64,000 nt of DNA from Phytophthora quininea (lineage: Eukaryota; Oomycota; Peronosporomycetes; Peronosporales; Peronosporaceae), in contig JAAVTG010000358.1 in NCBI GenBank assembly GCA_011947345.1, positions 17,313 through 81,312 of the forward strand, given 5' to 3'. Within the stretch, counting starts at the first letter, position 1, and the number at the start of each line of letters is the position of its first letter. The translations under genes and the position numbers were made by a program. The notes under the pieces are model-generated. The model saw only the letters and a program-made list of their open reading frames with translations. It did no database searches and was not told where the DNA came from. Of the stretch, positions 46,401 to 55,379 are shown one piece after another.

Positions 46401-47439
46401 TGGCTAATAGCGTCTTGTCCAGCAACGAATCGATCACCAATGTTATGCTGGCGCCTGAATCGACCAGCGCAGTGAAGAACCTGCTGTATCCGGTACCTTT
46501 GAGACGAACAATCGTCTCGCATTTGACGTCAACGTGTTCATCGACATCGGTGATGGCGTGCAGCTCATCGGACGGTCCATCAGGCAGGTCGCAGTAGTTA
46601 AGCTCCTCCTGGGCCTTCTTTTTCTGCTGAAAATGGCATTCCTCGTTGGAGTGCGAGCTCGTATGGTGGTGATCACACCACTTGCCGCTGCCACTACCAC
46701 CGCTGGGTTTTGGCTTCGTCGAGGCTGGGCCCGACTTATTCTTGCCCTTGTCCTTGTTCGAGCGGCCTGGCTGCTGACCTTGTCGGCGCTCGTAACTGCT
46801 TTTCTCGCGACGTTCTTGATTTCGTTCTAGGCGTGTGAAGTAGCGTGCGAGCTCGGACAGTGTCGTCAGCTCCTTGCCGCTATCGTCGTACTTGTCTTGC
46901 CACTCCATTGGCATACTCTTGCGGAAGTAGTAGCGAAGCGTTTTCTCAGGAACAGGCTCATCGTCCACGGGTAGGACGCCCACCAATGAAGCGATATTTC
47001 GCATCTCGGCGAGATGTTGGTGCACGGACACGGTGCGAGCCTTTCGACTGTTCTTGAGCTTGTCGAGAAGATATTCACGAGGGTCACGAACAAGAAACTC
47101 CATAGCCGCTTCACGCATGACTTCTTTGAACGTGTCGACTGTCTCTTCTTTGGGTGCTGCAGCGTTGAAGGCATCCAGTGCTTCGTCACGCAAGAGAATG
47201 CGGGCATTCTGGAAAAGGATGTCACCTTCCTTGCGTTTAGCCCATCCCTTGAGGTTGATAAGCTTCTCAAAGGACTTCAACCAGGTCAACCACTGGATGG
47301 TGTTGCCTGCGCTAAAGGTTTCGATAAGAACCTTGACGCGATCTTCGTGTCCTTCTTGACCGTAAGCCACGTAGTAGGTGAGTTGCTCTGGCTGCGTGCG
47401 CGTCGCGTGCTGAGAAGCCGTCGCCATGCCGCGAGCCAA
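43429..47439 (-). CDS. Gag-Pol polyprotein of the Ty3/Gypsy element, intact
   Basis: 1336 residues in a single frame. Gag occupies about residues 1-270 and ends with a C-x2-H-x4-H-x4-C knuckle (C255, H258, H263, C268). Pepsin-type protease has ALVDSGASITLV (Asp327). Reverse transcriptase has IIDLNMGYY and YLDD (683-686). RNase H has HTDASGVQLGG (about 831-841). Integrase has an H-H-C-C zinc site (about H1020/H1024, C1054, C1057) and core residues D1086 (AVDQIGPY), D1149 (IHDEGTEF) and E1185 (GVLERVH). The C-terminus ends after an SH3-like segment without a chromodomain. The order PR-RT-RH-IN places it in Ty3/Gypsy. There is no frameshift between Gag and Pol, so cleavage by its own protease must separate them. 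Confidence 0.97.
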   Translation of the reverse strand: MARGMATASQHATRTQPEQLTYYVAYGQEGHEDRVKVLIETFSAGNTIQWLTWLKSFEKLINLKGWAKRKEGDILFQNARILLRDEALDAFNAAAPKEETVDTFKEVMREAAMEFLVRDPREYLLDKLKNSRKARTVSVHQHLAEMRNIASLVGVLPVDDEPVPEKTLRYYFRKSMPMEWQDKYDDSGKELTTLSELARYFTRLERNQERREKSSYERRQGQQPGRSNKDKGKNKSGPASTKPKPSGGSGSGKWCDHHHTSSHSNEECHFQQKKKAQEELNYCDLPDGPSDELHAITDVDEHVDVKCETIVRLKGTGYSRFFTALVDSGASITLVIDSLLDKTLLAKMTPVTKSFDLPKGTLAAKGQLELELQLTEFGEQRTVHWTCFVVDQLPYGIIFGRDALTHLGMVLDFAAKTITWDGSTIPMRINNSTMTKKQLQEAVAALADDVVNQHTEEVASAIDAAETRQLDILDADYKPEPLEQHLPDHLSSDEKNELLTFLKGYETTLFSGKLGTWRGEPYEIPTKPSLKPCHSRPYPIPQSQLAAVRKEIARLEELGVICRDTESPWGSPTFVIPKKDKTIRVLNDLRRLNEQLERQPWPLPKINDLLRSVPRYVYVTIIDLNMGYYAILLTHKSSLLTAFILPFGKYRYLRLPMGVSTAPDHFQARIALLLGDLEFVRCYLDDVMIVTTTNFWDHLDHVRVVFDRLRDAGLTVNVKKCRFAAKEAEFLGYKLTPEGLMPQPAKIAAIQRIATPRNRKELRHFLGMVNYYRDVWPRRAHLVAPLSALTSNKTSWSWQSFHQDAFDKIKLLMQRETLLHYPDYSKTFDVHTDASGVQLGGVISQEGKPLAFYSRKLTGAQQHYTVMEQELLSIVETLKEFRSMLFGQRLTVHTDHKNLSCANFTSSRVMRWRLLLEEFGPVIQYIEGQDNIVADALSRLPATEDNDELLVMTLEEYYPLNYERLAEAQRADEELKAAAEKYPRKFTIKTISGIDMLATQKQQFVIPSDLREQVLHFYHHVLLHPGMTRMYLTMSAAVYWPGMKRAVEQLVKHCNTCQFWKRPQKRYGRLPAKKHEKQPWTEIAVDQIGPYSYSTEPGAQKFYALTMMDMATHWVEIAPLEDKTSVLTAKQLDEYWLCRYPRPLRCIHDEGTEFTGREFQELLQSYGIQSRPTTVENPQANGVLERVHQVVGNLIRTTRLDQQAWIELLPAVAFAIRATHHTTLDASPAQLVFGRDMMSAVNFTANWARTYTRRERQTRRENIRENEGRIDHTYKIGDQVLIIRKTRNLAKLAQSTDGPFPVTDVGTNGTVTIDRGHYTETINIRRVKPYFAATTD

Positions 47440-47451
47440 TGCCTTGGTTGG

Positions 47452-47465
47452 TTTGAATATTCAAA
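47452..47465. repeat. 14-bp palindrome abutting the 5' LTR
   Basis: TTTGAATATTCAAA occupies the bases directly inside the 5' LTR, where a tRNA primer-binding site (normally opening with TGG) should lie. No TGG is present at this junction. Confidence 0.75.
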
Positions 47466-47627
47466 TGCCGTATGCTCGACTGAGTTGTACAAAGCAAATT
47501 GAGAACTGTTTGATTTACGAAGTGCGTCGGAGACGCCTGAAGCTACTTACGAATGCGTGTGATCCCGAAGCTGCTCTGGGTTCTGCATGGCTTCTGGGTT
47601 CTGAGTTGCCGACGGCGGGATACGACA
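47466..47627 (-). repeat. 5' LTR of the Ty3/Gypsy element
   Basis: 162 bp, identical to 43252-43413. It is unusually short for a Gypsy LTR. The polyprotein start codon lies only 27 bp inside it, leaving almost no untranslated leader. Confidence 0.97.
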
Positions 47628-48097
47628 CGTCGTCCGTGTGCAACCAATCGTATAAATACGCTTTCAGCATTTTGTTCTCTTTGGTCGGATCCTTGACCGT
47701 CGCCACCAGCGCCTTGGCCACGATATCATCTCCATACTTCGGTATGAGAGGACCCAACACTGCCATGTTTTCTTGCGGGTTCTTCTCGAGGACCGCTGCC
47801 TTCTCCATGAGTATTTTCTCCAGCTGCTTTTCGTGCAGCGCAGTCGAAGCAGCAGCCACTTTTTCTTTGTTTCGTTCGCGAGCGACTTGGCCTTCTCTGT
47901 CAACCCCGAAAATTCTGGTAGCCCTCTCTCCTCGGTGAATGCTTCGTGGGTCCGTAGCAACCGTGTTGGAGGGACGACATCACTTTGGTTTTCGATAAAC
48001 GGGTTAATTCCAGGAAACTCGACTTAGAAGAGGCAGCCACAGCGAAGCACGTCTGGAGAACAGCAACTACTAACAACAAGTTAGAGAACCACCGCAT
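47628..48097 (-). pseudogene. RxLR effector gene, 5' part
   Basis: The minus-strand ATG at 48097 opens a clear signal peptide (MRWFSNLLLVVAVLQTCFAV). About 45 residues in, RLLR (47952-47963) is followed by EER (47925-47933), the RxLR-dEER host-targeting arrangement. Then come an ENMAVLGPLIPKYGDDIV helix block and AYLYDWLHTDD, where the retrotransposon cuts in. Two one- or two-base shifts separate the signal peptide from RLLR (near 48015) and the EER segment from the effector domain (near 47868, in a run of A). Intact family members are secreted, enter plant cells and alter immunity. This allele is inactivated by the insertion regardless of the small shifts, which might be consensus errors. 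Confidence 0.85.
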
Positions 48098-48238
48098 TGT
48101 TCTTGCTCGCGTAATGGTGAATTTCTTACTGAGGTGATACTACGTATAATAGTATGTGCTGGCACAGAAGCAAACTCAAGCCGGATTATGCCAGGATAAA
48201 AAACAATGAAGTGCTACGAATCGTGCTGATAGTATCAT

Positions 48239-48287
48239 AAAATATATTCGGTACAGTATCAGCCTGATACTGTACCGAATATATTTT
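48239..48287. repeat. Perfect 24-bp inverted repeat with 1-nt loop
   Basis: The arm 48239-48262 (AAAATATATTCGGTACAGTA and four further bases) is the exact complement of 48264-48287, leaving only a C between. Such a perfect near-palindrome is unlikely by chance and can extrude as a hairpin or cruciform. Confidence 0.95.
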
Positions 48288-48304
48288 AAATAAATTACCT
48301 GACT

Positions 48305-48342
48305 TGGAATCAGATATCGTTTTTAATATTATCTGATTCCAA
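48305..48342. repeat. Second inverted repeat, 13-bp arms
   Basis: TTGGAATCAGATA at 48305-48317 pairs with TATCTGATTCCAA at 48330-48342 around a 12-nt loop. It lies 17 bp after the larger hairpin. Confidence 0.9.
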
Positions 48343-48410
48343 ACATACTTCGCTCGTCGCCAACCAAAACGCTGCACCATTGCTACATTAGTTGTCGTAC
48401 ACTTTGAGCT

Positions 48411-50624
48411 ATGGGCGCGCAGAAGAAGAAGGCCAAATTCGTGGCCAAGGGCCTGCTGAACCAGAAGATCAAGCAGCGCAATGCCAAGAAGAAGTTCCAG
48501 GCCATGAAGGACAAGAAGCGCAACCGCTTCGAGCGCAACAGCGACGCGCCGCGCAGCAAGAAGCCCAAGGGCGTCGAGTCTTCGTCTTCCAGCCTCAAGA
48601 ACGAGCCAGACATGTTGGACGAGATGGACATGGACGACTTCCTGAATGCAGACTTCCTGGACTCGGACAACGAGGAGGAAGACAGCGCAGAGGAGACGCC
48701 AGAGGATGAAACCTCCAAGGACAAGGACGCAGATGATGTGGACGACGGCAGCAGCAGCGAAGAGGAGGACGAGAGTGCTCTGGACCCTCGCTACATGACC
48801 GGAATGTCCATCGGAGACGATCAAGAGGACAACGGGGAGGACAACGTCAAGGACGAACCGGAAGATGACGATGAAGAAGAGGAGAAGGACACCACGGGAC
48901 GCACCACCGTGACCATGAATCTACTGAAGAAGGCAGAGAAGGAGTGCTTCGAAGCCAAGTCGGTGTCTGGGCTGCGTCGACTGCTGAAGATTTTCAGTGA
49001 CGCGTGTCGGTCGAGTGACGCAGCAGACAGCAACAAGGACGGAGAGATCATGTACGACGTCAGTAGCAGCGCCGTGTACAACCGGCTGATGGTCAACGTG
49101 TACCGCGAGACGTACAAGACGCTGCAAGAGATTGCGGCGTTGGAGCCCACTGAAGAGGACAGCAAGTTTAAGATTGACGACAAGAAGTGGAAGAAGCACG
49201 CGCTCGTGATCCGTCGCTTCTTCAGCTGCACGTGCTACTTGCTGGAGCAGACAACTGGTGAAGACATTCAGATCTTCGTGTTGCGTGAGTTGGTGCACTA
49301 CGTGCCGTTCGTGGTGCCATGCCCCAAGACGTCGCGGAGACTGCTTAAGGCGCTGCTAAAGCTCTGGGCCAAGTCGCTGAATCCCAACGTTTGCATGTTG
49401 TCCTTCGTCCGCATTCGCGACCTGGCGCTGGCGGTGCCGTTCCCGTTCTTGGAACTCTGCTTGAAGGGCATCTACGTGACCTACATGCGCAACACCAAGT
49501 TCACGAACGAGGTGACGCTGCCGCACCATATTTTGATGGGGAACTGCGTTGTAGAGCTCTTCGGGCTGGACCTAAGCAGCTCGTACCAACACGCATTCGT
49601 CTACATCCGCGAGCTGGCCATCGCCGTGCGTAAGACCATCACGTCGCCGGGCCCGGAGTCGTTCAAGGCTGTGCTGAACTGGCAGTTCTTCAACCAACTG
49701 CGCGTGTGGACTGCTGTGGTGTGCGCCTACCCGGCTGACAACCAGCTTCGTGCTCTTGTGTACCCGCTGAGCCAGCTCCTTCTGGCTGTCGTTCGTCTCT
49801 CGAGCACGCTGCGGTTTGCCCCGCTGCGATTCCACTGCGTGAAGCTGCTGCAACAGCTTGCTTTGGCCACCAACTCGTTCATCCCTACCAGCCCAGCCCT
49901 TCTCGAGGTGCTGCAGCTGGAGCCGTTCAAGTCGTCGTACAAGAGCGCCGGCAAGAAGGGCAAGCCTGCTGCTGGAGCGAAGGCGACTGAAGTCGACCTG
50001 GAACTCTGCGTGAAGCTCTCGAAAACTGCGCTGGACAGCAAGCGCGTGCACGACCAGATCATCGTGCGGTTATTCGAGCTGCTGCAGCGCGAGTGCGACG
50101 TGTACAAGTTCCACGTGTCCTTCCCGGAGTTCGCAGTGCCGCTGCAGCTTTCTCTCAGCAAGTTCACTCAATCTTGTGCCGTTCCCAAGTGGAAGGCTCA
50201 GGGCCGTGGTCTTGCCGACAGCATTCAGAAGCGCGCCGAGTGGATCCGTACGAAGCGCAATGGACTCGACGTGGCGCCGAAGGACTTGGCCCAACTCGAC
50301 GATTTCCTGCGTGCCGAGCGTGAAGCTGCCGTCAAGAAGATCTTCGAAAAGGACGCTAGTGAACTGCAGGAGAAACTCGACGCTTCTGTCGAGGCCAATA
50401 AGGACAAGCACAAAGAGAATGCCGAGCCTGCAGAGGAAGGCAAGAAGGGTAAGAAAAAGAGCAAGAGGCAACGCGCCAAGAAGATCAAGACCGGCATCCA
50501 AGTGGACGAAGAGACCGTGGCCAAGGTCAAGAAGATGTCGCTCAAGGAGTTCAAGAAGTCGGTGGCAGACGTGGACGCTGCCGACGAGGTCGGCGACTTT
50601 AACTTCTCCTCGGACGAGGAGTAA
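48411..50624 (+). CDS. NOC2: Nucleolar complex protein 2 (NOC2)
   Basis: An intact 737-residue frame with no intron. The N-terminus (1-55) is strongly basic. Residues about 60-165 are acidic, with long Asp/Glu/Ser runs. The NOC2 domain follows, with RELVHYVPFVVPCPKTSRRL, FLELCLKGIYVTYMRNTKF, QFFNQLRVWTAVVCAYP and the C-terminal FPEFAVPLQLSLSKF and VPKWKAQGRGL blocks. The tail is Lys-rich with nuclear-localisation-like clusters and ends in an acidic DFNFSSDEE. The protein works in the nucleolus and nucleoplasm with NOC1 and NOC3 to mature and export pre-60S ribosomal particles. Length and composition match eukaryotic homologues. Neighbouring centrin converges with 53 bp between stop codons. 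Confidence 0.95.
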   Translation: MGAQKKKAKFVAKGLLNQKIKQRNAKKKFQAMKDKKRNRFERNSDAPRSKKPKGVESSSSSLKNEPDMLDEMDMDDFLNADFLDSDNEEEDSAEETPEDETSKDKDADDVDDGSSSEEEDESALDPRYMTGMSIGDDQEDNGEDNVKDEPEDDDEEEEKDTTGRTTVTMNLLKKAEKECFEAKSVSGLRRLLKIFSDACRSSDAADSNKDGEIMYDVSSSAVYNRLMVNVYRETYKTLQEIAALEPTEEDSKFKIDDKKWKKHALVIRRFFSCTCYLLEQTTGEDIQIFVLRELVHYVPFVVPCPKTSRRLLKALLKLWAKSLNPNVCMLSFVRIRDLALAVPFPFLELCLKGIYVTYMRNTKFTNEVTLPHHILMGNCVVELFGLDLSSSYQHAFVYIRELAIAVRKTITSPGPESFKAVLNWQFFNQLRVWTAVVCAYPADNQLRALVYPLSQLLLAVVRLSSTLRFAPLRFHCVKLLQQLALATNSFIPTSPALLEVLQLEPFKSSYKSAGKKGKPAAGAKATEVDLELCVKLSKTALDSKRVHDQIIVRLFELLQRECDVYKFHVSFPEFAVPLQLSLSKFTQSCAVPKWKAQGRGLADSIQKRAEWIRTKRNGLDVAPKDLAQLDDFLRAEREAAVKKIFEKDASELQEKLDASVEANKDKHKENAEPAEEGKKGKKKSKRQRAKKIKTGIQVDEETVAKVKKMSLKEFKKSVADVDAADEVGDFNFSSDEE

Positions 50625-50677
50625 TAGATCCCGTGTGTTTTGCATAAAGATATGTACGCTATCTCTTTGGTAGCTCG

Positions 50678-51927
<1,250 letters not shown>

Positions 51928-52206
51928 ATGAGCATCAGCGTCAGTCGCGAGTCCATCTCGAAGCTCATGGGCGAGCTGGTGGACACGTTCCCCATGGAAG
52001 GGGACGGCCGCGCCTCCATCTCGGACTTCGGCAAGCTGCTCTTCACTGAGGGCCAAAGCAACTCAACCCCGCTAATCCGTCGGCTTCGACTGCTGACAAG
52101 ACGCCGACGACGGCTCCTGCAGCCACGACAGTCACCACACAGACCGGCAGTAAACGAGTCTTTACGGAGATCAAGGGCGTACCAAGACAGAAGCAACATG
52201 ACGTGA
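51928..52206 (+). CDS. Short hypothetical protein, uncertain
   Basis: The first 45 residues (MSISVSRESISKLMGELVDT and on to SDFGKLLFTEGQ) look like a folded helical protein. The rest of this frame is Arg-rich and implausible. A neighbouring frame gives a Thr/Pro/Ala-rich linker ending VFTEIKGVPRQKQHDV, which looks more natural, so a small indel or an intron may separate the two. No family was recognised. The closeness of the MYB gene (start 52288) leaves the possibility that this is part of its 5' region. Confidence 0.28.
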   Translation: MSISVSRESISKLMGELVDTFPMEGDGRASISDFGKLLFTEGQSNSTPLIRRLRLLTRRRRRLLQPRQSPHRPAVNESLRRSRAYQDRSNMT

Positions 52207-52216
52207 GGGAACAGTA

Positions 52217-52226
52217 GTTCATTCAG
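52217..52226 (+). promoter_or_regulatory. Inr-like element of the MYB gene
   Basis: GTTCATTCAG lies about 65 bp before the ATG at 52288 and matches the oomycete initiator core TCATTC at the expected distance. Confidence 0.45.
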
Positions 52227-52287
52227 TGTTACATTGTTGGGGGAACATGTTACTGACTGCCTTTGTTTTCAACGGTTTGTGTAGATT

Positions 52288-54360
52288 ATGAAGACCAAGG
52301 ACAAAGCGGTTCCCAAGAGATGGACACAAGAAGAAGACGACAAGCTACGGGAAGCGGTGGGGCGCCATGGAGAGCGCAATTGGAAGTCGATCGCCGAAGA
52401 AGTGCCCGGACGCAACCACACGCAGTGTCTGCAGCGGTGGACGAAGGTGTTGGCGCCGGGACTGGTCAAAGGACACTGGCGACCGGACGAGGACGATCTC
52501 CTCAAGGAGTTGGTGGCGGAAGGCCGCAAGAACTGGGGACAAGTGGCCACGCGGATTCCTGGCCGAACGTCCAAGCAGTGTCGCGAACGCTGGTACAATC
52601 ACCTGGATCCGAGCATTGTGCGAGGAGAATACACACCTGAAGAGGACCGTATGATCCTGGAAGCGCAGGCCAAGCTGGGCAACCGCTGGTCGGCCATTGC
52701 CGCCATGCTGCCAGGCAGAACAGAGGATGCCGTCAAAATCCGATGGAAATCGCTCTGTCGTGTCCGCAAAGGACAAGGCCGTCGTGGCCAGCAAGACAAG
52801 AACAAAATGACCCCGAAGGGCATGATGATGCATGGGCAGATGATGCCACAAGGACCGGGCTTCGACGGTATGGTCAAGAGTGAGGAAGTTGGCGCGTTTT
52901 CGATGCACCCGCAGCATGGGCAGATGATGCGCCTCCCCAATGGACAAATGATGTCTGCGAACATGCAAGGCGGAGCGATGAACATAATGAGTGGGGGCGG
53001 AATGATGTACCCGAGCGATATGAGCGGCGGAGGATACGACCCCACCATGGCGCACTACCGGAAGCCTCCCATGCAGCAGCATATCGTGAACAATGGCTAT
53101 GGCCACCCGCTACCACCAGCGCCGCCAATGTCTAGTAACACGGCGCAGGATTTCGTCGACCGCCGCAGCAATATGGTCAACGTATCGTCCAACGGAATCC
53201 CATTGCCGTCTCAAGCGGAAGAAGGCTATCGTCCGACCTATTCGGGGCCGAACCAGGGCTACGCACCGAACATGAACAACAGCATGTATTCTGCGGGATC
53301 ATCATCGCCTAGTGAAGGCATGGACAACGGGCAGATGTATGGCAATGGCCCTCAGATGAACAACTATCGGTCTGGTGGAGCGCTGTACGGGTCGTCGCAG
53401 CAATTGTCGCCTCACCAATCACAGCAAATGCCGCACTCTCCACACCCGACGCAACAGATGATGTCGTACAACTACGCGCTACCTTCGGCACCTACAGGCG
53501 AGAGTATGGGTGGTGCGGCGCCAGCGAGTCACGGCATGAACATCCCTGCCGCCGCGTATGCTCAGCAGCAGCGGCAACACCAGCAACCGCAGTACGCAAA
53601 CCACTCGCCGCCGATTCCCCACCACGTCCCTCAGCAGCAGCAGTCTCCGCCGCAGCAAGCTCCGGTTCGACGTCCTCACCATGAGCAGCGACACACAGCA
53701 AGTGAACCTCTATCTCCTCAACAGATGCAGCCACACCAAGACAAACAATCGATTGACAGAAACGTTAAAGTCGAAGCGCAGCCCGGCTCGATGCTACGTG
53801 CATCCACGCAAGCGATGCCAAACCCGGCCGCAATGTTCGCTCGTAGTCAGGCAGCCAAGTCTCCCTCACCTTCAGCGTACAACAGCAACCCGGTGATGGC
53901 CTTCATGCAGCAACAACAAAAGCGCAAGGAGCAGCCCAGGGCGGGCAGACAGCCACTGCCTGGCCCCATGAAGCCGTTCAACCCCGCAGCAGCGTTCGCG
54001 CAGCGATTCGCAGCTCAATCTCAGAAGCCGCCGATGCCCAGCAACGGCTCTACCAAGTCCAACGACGACACGGCCGATGAGGACGAGGACGGCGGGAATG
54101 CTTCAGGTGGCGACAAGACTAACGAGCCGTCGCTCAAGAAGGTCAAGCCGAGACTCAGCATCGACGCTGCTCGGGCGTCGGCGGCCCGGCGACTGCGGAA
54201 CTCTGGCAGCGGCGGCAATTTGGCGCCTCGAGGCAGCTTGGACGTGTTTTTGAACGAGATCGGCGACGTCGGGCGGCTCTCAGACCTCAAGATGGACGAG
54301 TTCCAGACGCTGGACGAACTCTGGCGGGTGTCCGGAGACATGGACCGACTGTCGTTATGA
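52288..54360 (+). CDS. R1R2R3 MYB transcription factor
   Basis: An intact 690-residue frame. Three MYB repeats lie at about 10-55, 62-107 and 113-158, with the spaced aromatic residues W12/W32/W51, W64/W83/W102 and Y115/W134/W153. The blocks GRTSKQCRERWYNHLDP and GRTEDAVKIRWKSL are the classic DNA-recognition helices of repeats 2 and 3. Three repeats match animal c-MYB and plant 3R-MYB proteins. A short basic stretch follows, then about 450 residues rich in Met, Gln, Pro, Asn and His, typical of a disordered activation region. The Ser-rich and acidic C-terminus contains SLDVFLNEIGDVGRLSDLKM and may be a protein-binding motif. It likely regulates transcription in the nucleus, with cell-cycle genes one possible target set by analogy. 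Confidence 0.95.
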   Translation: MKTKDKAVPKRWTQEEDDKLREAVGRHGERNWKSIAEEVPGRNHTQCLQRWTKVLAPGLVKGHWRPDEDDLLKELVAEGRKNWGQVATRIPGRTSKQCRERWYNHLDPSIVRGEYTPEEDRMILEAQAKLGNRWSAIAAMLPGRTEDAVKIRWKSLCRVRKGQGRRGQQDKNKMTPKGMMMHGQMMPQGPGFDGMVKSEEVGAFSMHPQHGQMMRLPNGQMMSANMQGGAMNIMSGGGMMYPSDMSGGGYDPTMAHYRKPPMQQHIVNNGYGHPLPPAPPMSSNTAQDFVDRRSNMVNVSSNGIPLPSQAEEGYRPTYSGPNQGYAPNMNNSMYSAGSSSPSEGMDNGQMYGNGPQMNNYRSGGALYGSSQQLSPHQSQQMPHSPHPTQQMMSYNYALPSAPTGESMGGAAPASHGMNIPAAAYAQQQRQHQQPQYANHSPPIPHHVPQQQQSPPQQAPVRRPHHEQRHTASEPLSPQQMQPHQDKQSIDRNVKVEAQPGSMLRASTQAMPNPAAMFARSQAAKSPSPSAYNSNPVMAFMQQQQKRKEQPRAGRQPLPGPMKPFNPAAAFAQRFAAQSQKPPMPSNGSTKSNDDTADEDEDGGNASGGDKTNEPSLKKVKPRLSIDAARASAARRLRNSGSGGNLAPRGSLDVFLNEIGDVGRLSDLKMDEFQTLDELWRVSGDMDRLSL

Positions 54361-54445
54361 GGCTGTTAACTATGTCTACACTCGCACAAAATTGATCGAT
54401 ACCTTTTGAATGTCCACACTTGTTTTGCTGTCTACACGCAGTGGC

Positions 54446-54862
54446 CTACGTGATGTTGTGGTAGAAGATCCTCTTGTATTGTGAGATGACACTCTGCGGC
54501 TCTTGATGACAAGCATCGACGGATGAAGACGTACACTTCTCAAACAGCAGCGACTGCATCTTGGTTGGTGTGAATCCCCGTACTCCTTCATATTGGGGTT
54601 CCCGCCGTCCAGCTTGTTATCCAACGAACTTTGACGCAACTTTGCCGTCTCAATCGCTTTCGCCAGCTCGAAATCTCCACCAAAGCCTTTCGAGACGACC
54701 TTGATCAACGTGTCGCTGCCAGCGTTCTCTCGGTTGTGGAGCTTAATGTAGTCGTCTGAAGTTTGCAGGGGTTTTGGCGATGTAAAGCCAAAGTAAATCG
54801 TCGCCAACCTTAACCAGATTATAAACCTCATCGACAGTCTTGCCACTGCTCAGCCAAGCTGA
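54446..54862 (-). pseudogene. RxLR-type effector C-terminus, frameshifted remnant
   Basis: The minus strand reads AWLSSGKTVDEVYNLVKVGD from about 54862. In a second frame come TSDDYIKLHNRENAGSDTLI, KGFGGDFELAKAIETAKL and LDNKLDGG. In a third comes a tail ending SQYKRIFYHNIT and a stop at 54446. This order (WL...SVDDVF-like, then a DDYIKLFN-like helix, then FGG...LA, then QYK) is the LWY/WY repeat pattern of large RxLR effector families. Frames change near 54780 and 54565. Signal peptide and RxLR motif are missing: the sequence upstream is unrecognisable and is interrupted 210 bp away by the second retrotransposon. It is not functional as read. Confidence 0.62.
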
Positions 54863-55073
54863 TTGTTGTTCACTCCACACTCCGACCCTCCTCTCACCCT
54901 GGCGCTGGCAAGCGACCGCACCAGAATTTTTGACAACAGCGGCTACAGTTGACGCGGGGTTTATACAGGACGGTAATACGATTTTACTGGATGTTCTACT
55001 CACCGGCGCGTTATTCGTGGCAAAAAGCAACCGGTAATAGGCCTGGCCGTATCCCCCAAGTTTGAAGCGGACT

Positions 55074-55379
55074 TGTAGTATATTCGAGTATCCAGCTCGC
55101 TTTCCCACCATCGTGCCAAGACATGGCGTAAGCCATGCCCCGGACACTTTCCAACATCCACGAGAAGGATTACGGGCACTGGAAGCAGCAAAGCTTCCAA
55201 GACAAGAACAACGCTGTAAACGTGCTCTTCTCCTTGGCTCCCAAGGAGAAGCACGGCACGGCTCGTAGTTTTGAGACCTCCTCACTTTTACTTCTCCGTC
55301 TAATACACTAGGCAACGTTCGTGCGGTATCGCCACCCGCATCGCGGCTTGTTGTTTTAGACTATTTCGGAAACACCACA
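55074..55379 (+). repeat. 5' LTR of the chromodomain Gypsy element
   Basis: 306 bp, same length as 63272-63577. It is preceded by GGACT. No tRNA primer site opening with TGG stands directly after it; the first TGG is about 15 bp in. Confidence 0.93.

Larger units (their letters stand above)
43252..47627 (-). mobile_element. Complete Ty3/Gypsy LTR retrotransposon inside an effector
   Basis: The 4376-bp element is bounded by two identical 162-bp LTRs and the 5-bp duplication CGTCG (43247-43251 and 47628-47632). It is oriented to the minus strand: 5' LTR at 47466-47627, 3' LTR at 43252-43413. A purine-rich CTGGGGGCGA (minus strand) precedes the 3' LTR as a polypurine tract. The polyprotein is one uninterrupted frame. 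Identical LTRs and an open frame indicate a very recent insertion, perhaps still competent. Confidence 0.97.
48098..48410. other. Divergent intergenic region, effector and NOC2
   Basis: About 313 bp separate the effector start (minus) from the NOC2 start (plus). It is markedly AT-rich in the middle and carries two inverted repeats annotated separately. Promoters for both genes should lie here, but no convincing initiator was recognised. Confidence 0.5.
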
